Positions 63,660 to 64,000 of a DNA stretch of 64,000 nucleotides are shown here, one piece after another. A model generated the notes under the pieces. It ran no database searches. It was not told the DNA's origin and saw only the letters and a list, made by a program, of their open reading frames with translations. Position 1 is the stretch's first letter. Each line of letters begins with the position of its first letter. The stretch comes from Deinandra increscens subsp. villosa (Eukaryota > Streptophyta > Magnoliopsida > Asterales > Asteraceae), in assembly GCA_039602395.1 (NCBI GenBank), contig JBCNJP010000226.1, positions 1 to 64,000 of the forward strand, written 5' to 3'. Made by a program: the position numbers and the translations under genes.

Positions 63660-64000
63660 TTAGCAACCAACCCGATTAATTGATTTTACCTGAAGATGAA
63701 GCCGCTGATGGGCCTTTGTTGGCATCATGTTAGTTTGTGCAATTGAATTGTTGTTGCAGATCGTGGTATGATTGAAGGATGCTATTTACGGGGTATTGAA
63801 CTGTTGTCTAATACAGATAAATGCATGAGATGCTCAGTCGTTCCTACAGTAATGTATTGGAGATATTTCCTTATCGTAAAGGCAAAAGGGACTTGTCGGA
63901 TGCATTGTATGTACAACTTTCTATTTCAAATGCCATCTTTTTAATTCTTGATATAAACATGAAATTTCTAGTTTAGATTAAAGAACCAAAACCGTCTTAC
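63660..64000 (+). other. Possible coding exon, unidentified
   Basis: After an acceptor-like TTGTTGTTGCAG (about 63759), the plus strand reads DRGMIEGCYLRGIELLSNTD then KCMRCSVVPTVMYWR before the frame degrades. Composition is more gene-like than the surroundings. I do not recognise the family. It may be an exon of a gene continuing beyond the window, or a relic. Confidence 0.25.

Overview
The window is plant nuclear DNA, very probably a eudicot. It has AT-rich intergenic space, spliced genes with GT-AG introns, plant tRNA-primed LTR retrotransposons, plant-type Helitrons, hAT, Mutator and Harbinger derivatives, and a receptor-like cytoplasmic kinase joined to phloem-protein-2 (PP2) domains. 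That kinase-PP2 architecture is, as far as I know, typical of Asteraceae, so a composite such as lettuce or a relative is my best guess (inference). Most of the window is nested transposable elements. Only one or two host genes are present. Two 500-base runs of N (22887-23386, 45583-46082) are scaffold gaps of nominal size.

Layout. 1-13.1 kb: a Helitron helicase pseudogene split by an 11.7-kb Copia-type element on the minus strand (1249-12980). Its 395-bp LTRs look identical and its target duplication is perfect. It has an intact gag-like ORF but no recognisable pol. It also carries a solo 2.8-kb Gypsy-type LTR and a diverged internal LTR of its own family. 14.2-14.8 kb: Copia reverse-transcriptase remnant. 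15.5-16.5 kb: non-autonomous Helitron. 17.3-20.9 kb: hAT-type element with TTCGAA-rich arms, which contains a second hAT-type element and three head-to-tail Helitron copies. 21.8-23.8 kb: TIR element cut by a gap, then a Cassandra-like TRIM with 5S-rRNA-like sequence. 25.6-29.3 kb: two long-inverted-repeat elements, the second split by an AACCGG-rich hAT-type insertion. 29.8-38.4 kb: Harbinger remnant split by a young Athila-like Gypsy element that has gag-protease but no pol. 38.4-45.5 kb: fold-back element, LTR remnants, a decayed Copia element and a second Cassandra-like copy.

46-48 kb holds the 3' exons of a small J-domain (DnaJ) gene. 48.3-50.6 kb holds a MITE, a fold-back element and a Pack-MULE-like element with a piece of an ankyrin-repeat gene. 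51.4-51.9 kb has exon-like pieces resembling a MORN-repeat protein. 52.8-59.3 kb is the main host locus: a seven-exon minus-strand gene coding for a protein kinase followed by two PP2 domains. Its spliced length is a whole number of codons (765 including stop). A compact 2.1-kb LTR element, with its own 495-codon ORF, has inserted in the fourth exon and should truncate the product after the kinase. A deleted, frameshifted kinase paralogue lies just upstream (59.8-60.6 kb). The right end (61-64 kb) has a degenerate tandem repeat, a decayed Myb/SANT-like Harbinger-associated ORF and one unexplained exon-like stretch.

The clearest biology here is the order of nested insertions and the retrotransposon disruption of a kinase-PP2 gene. 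I saw no bacterial-type system, CRISPR array, or tRNA or rRNA gene.
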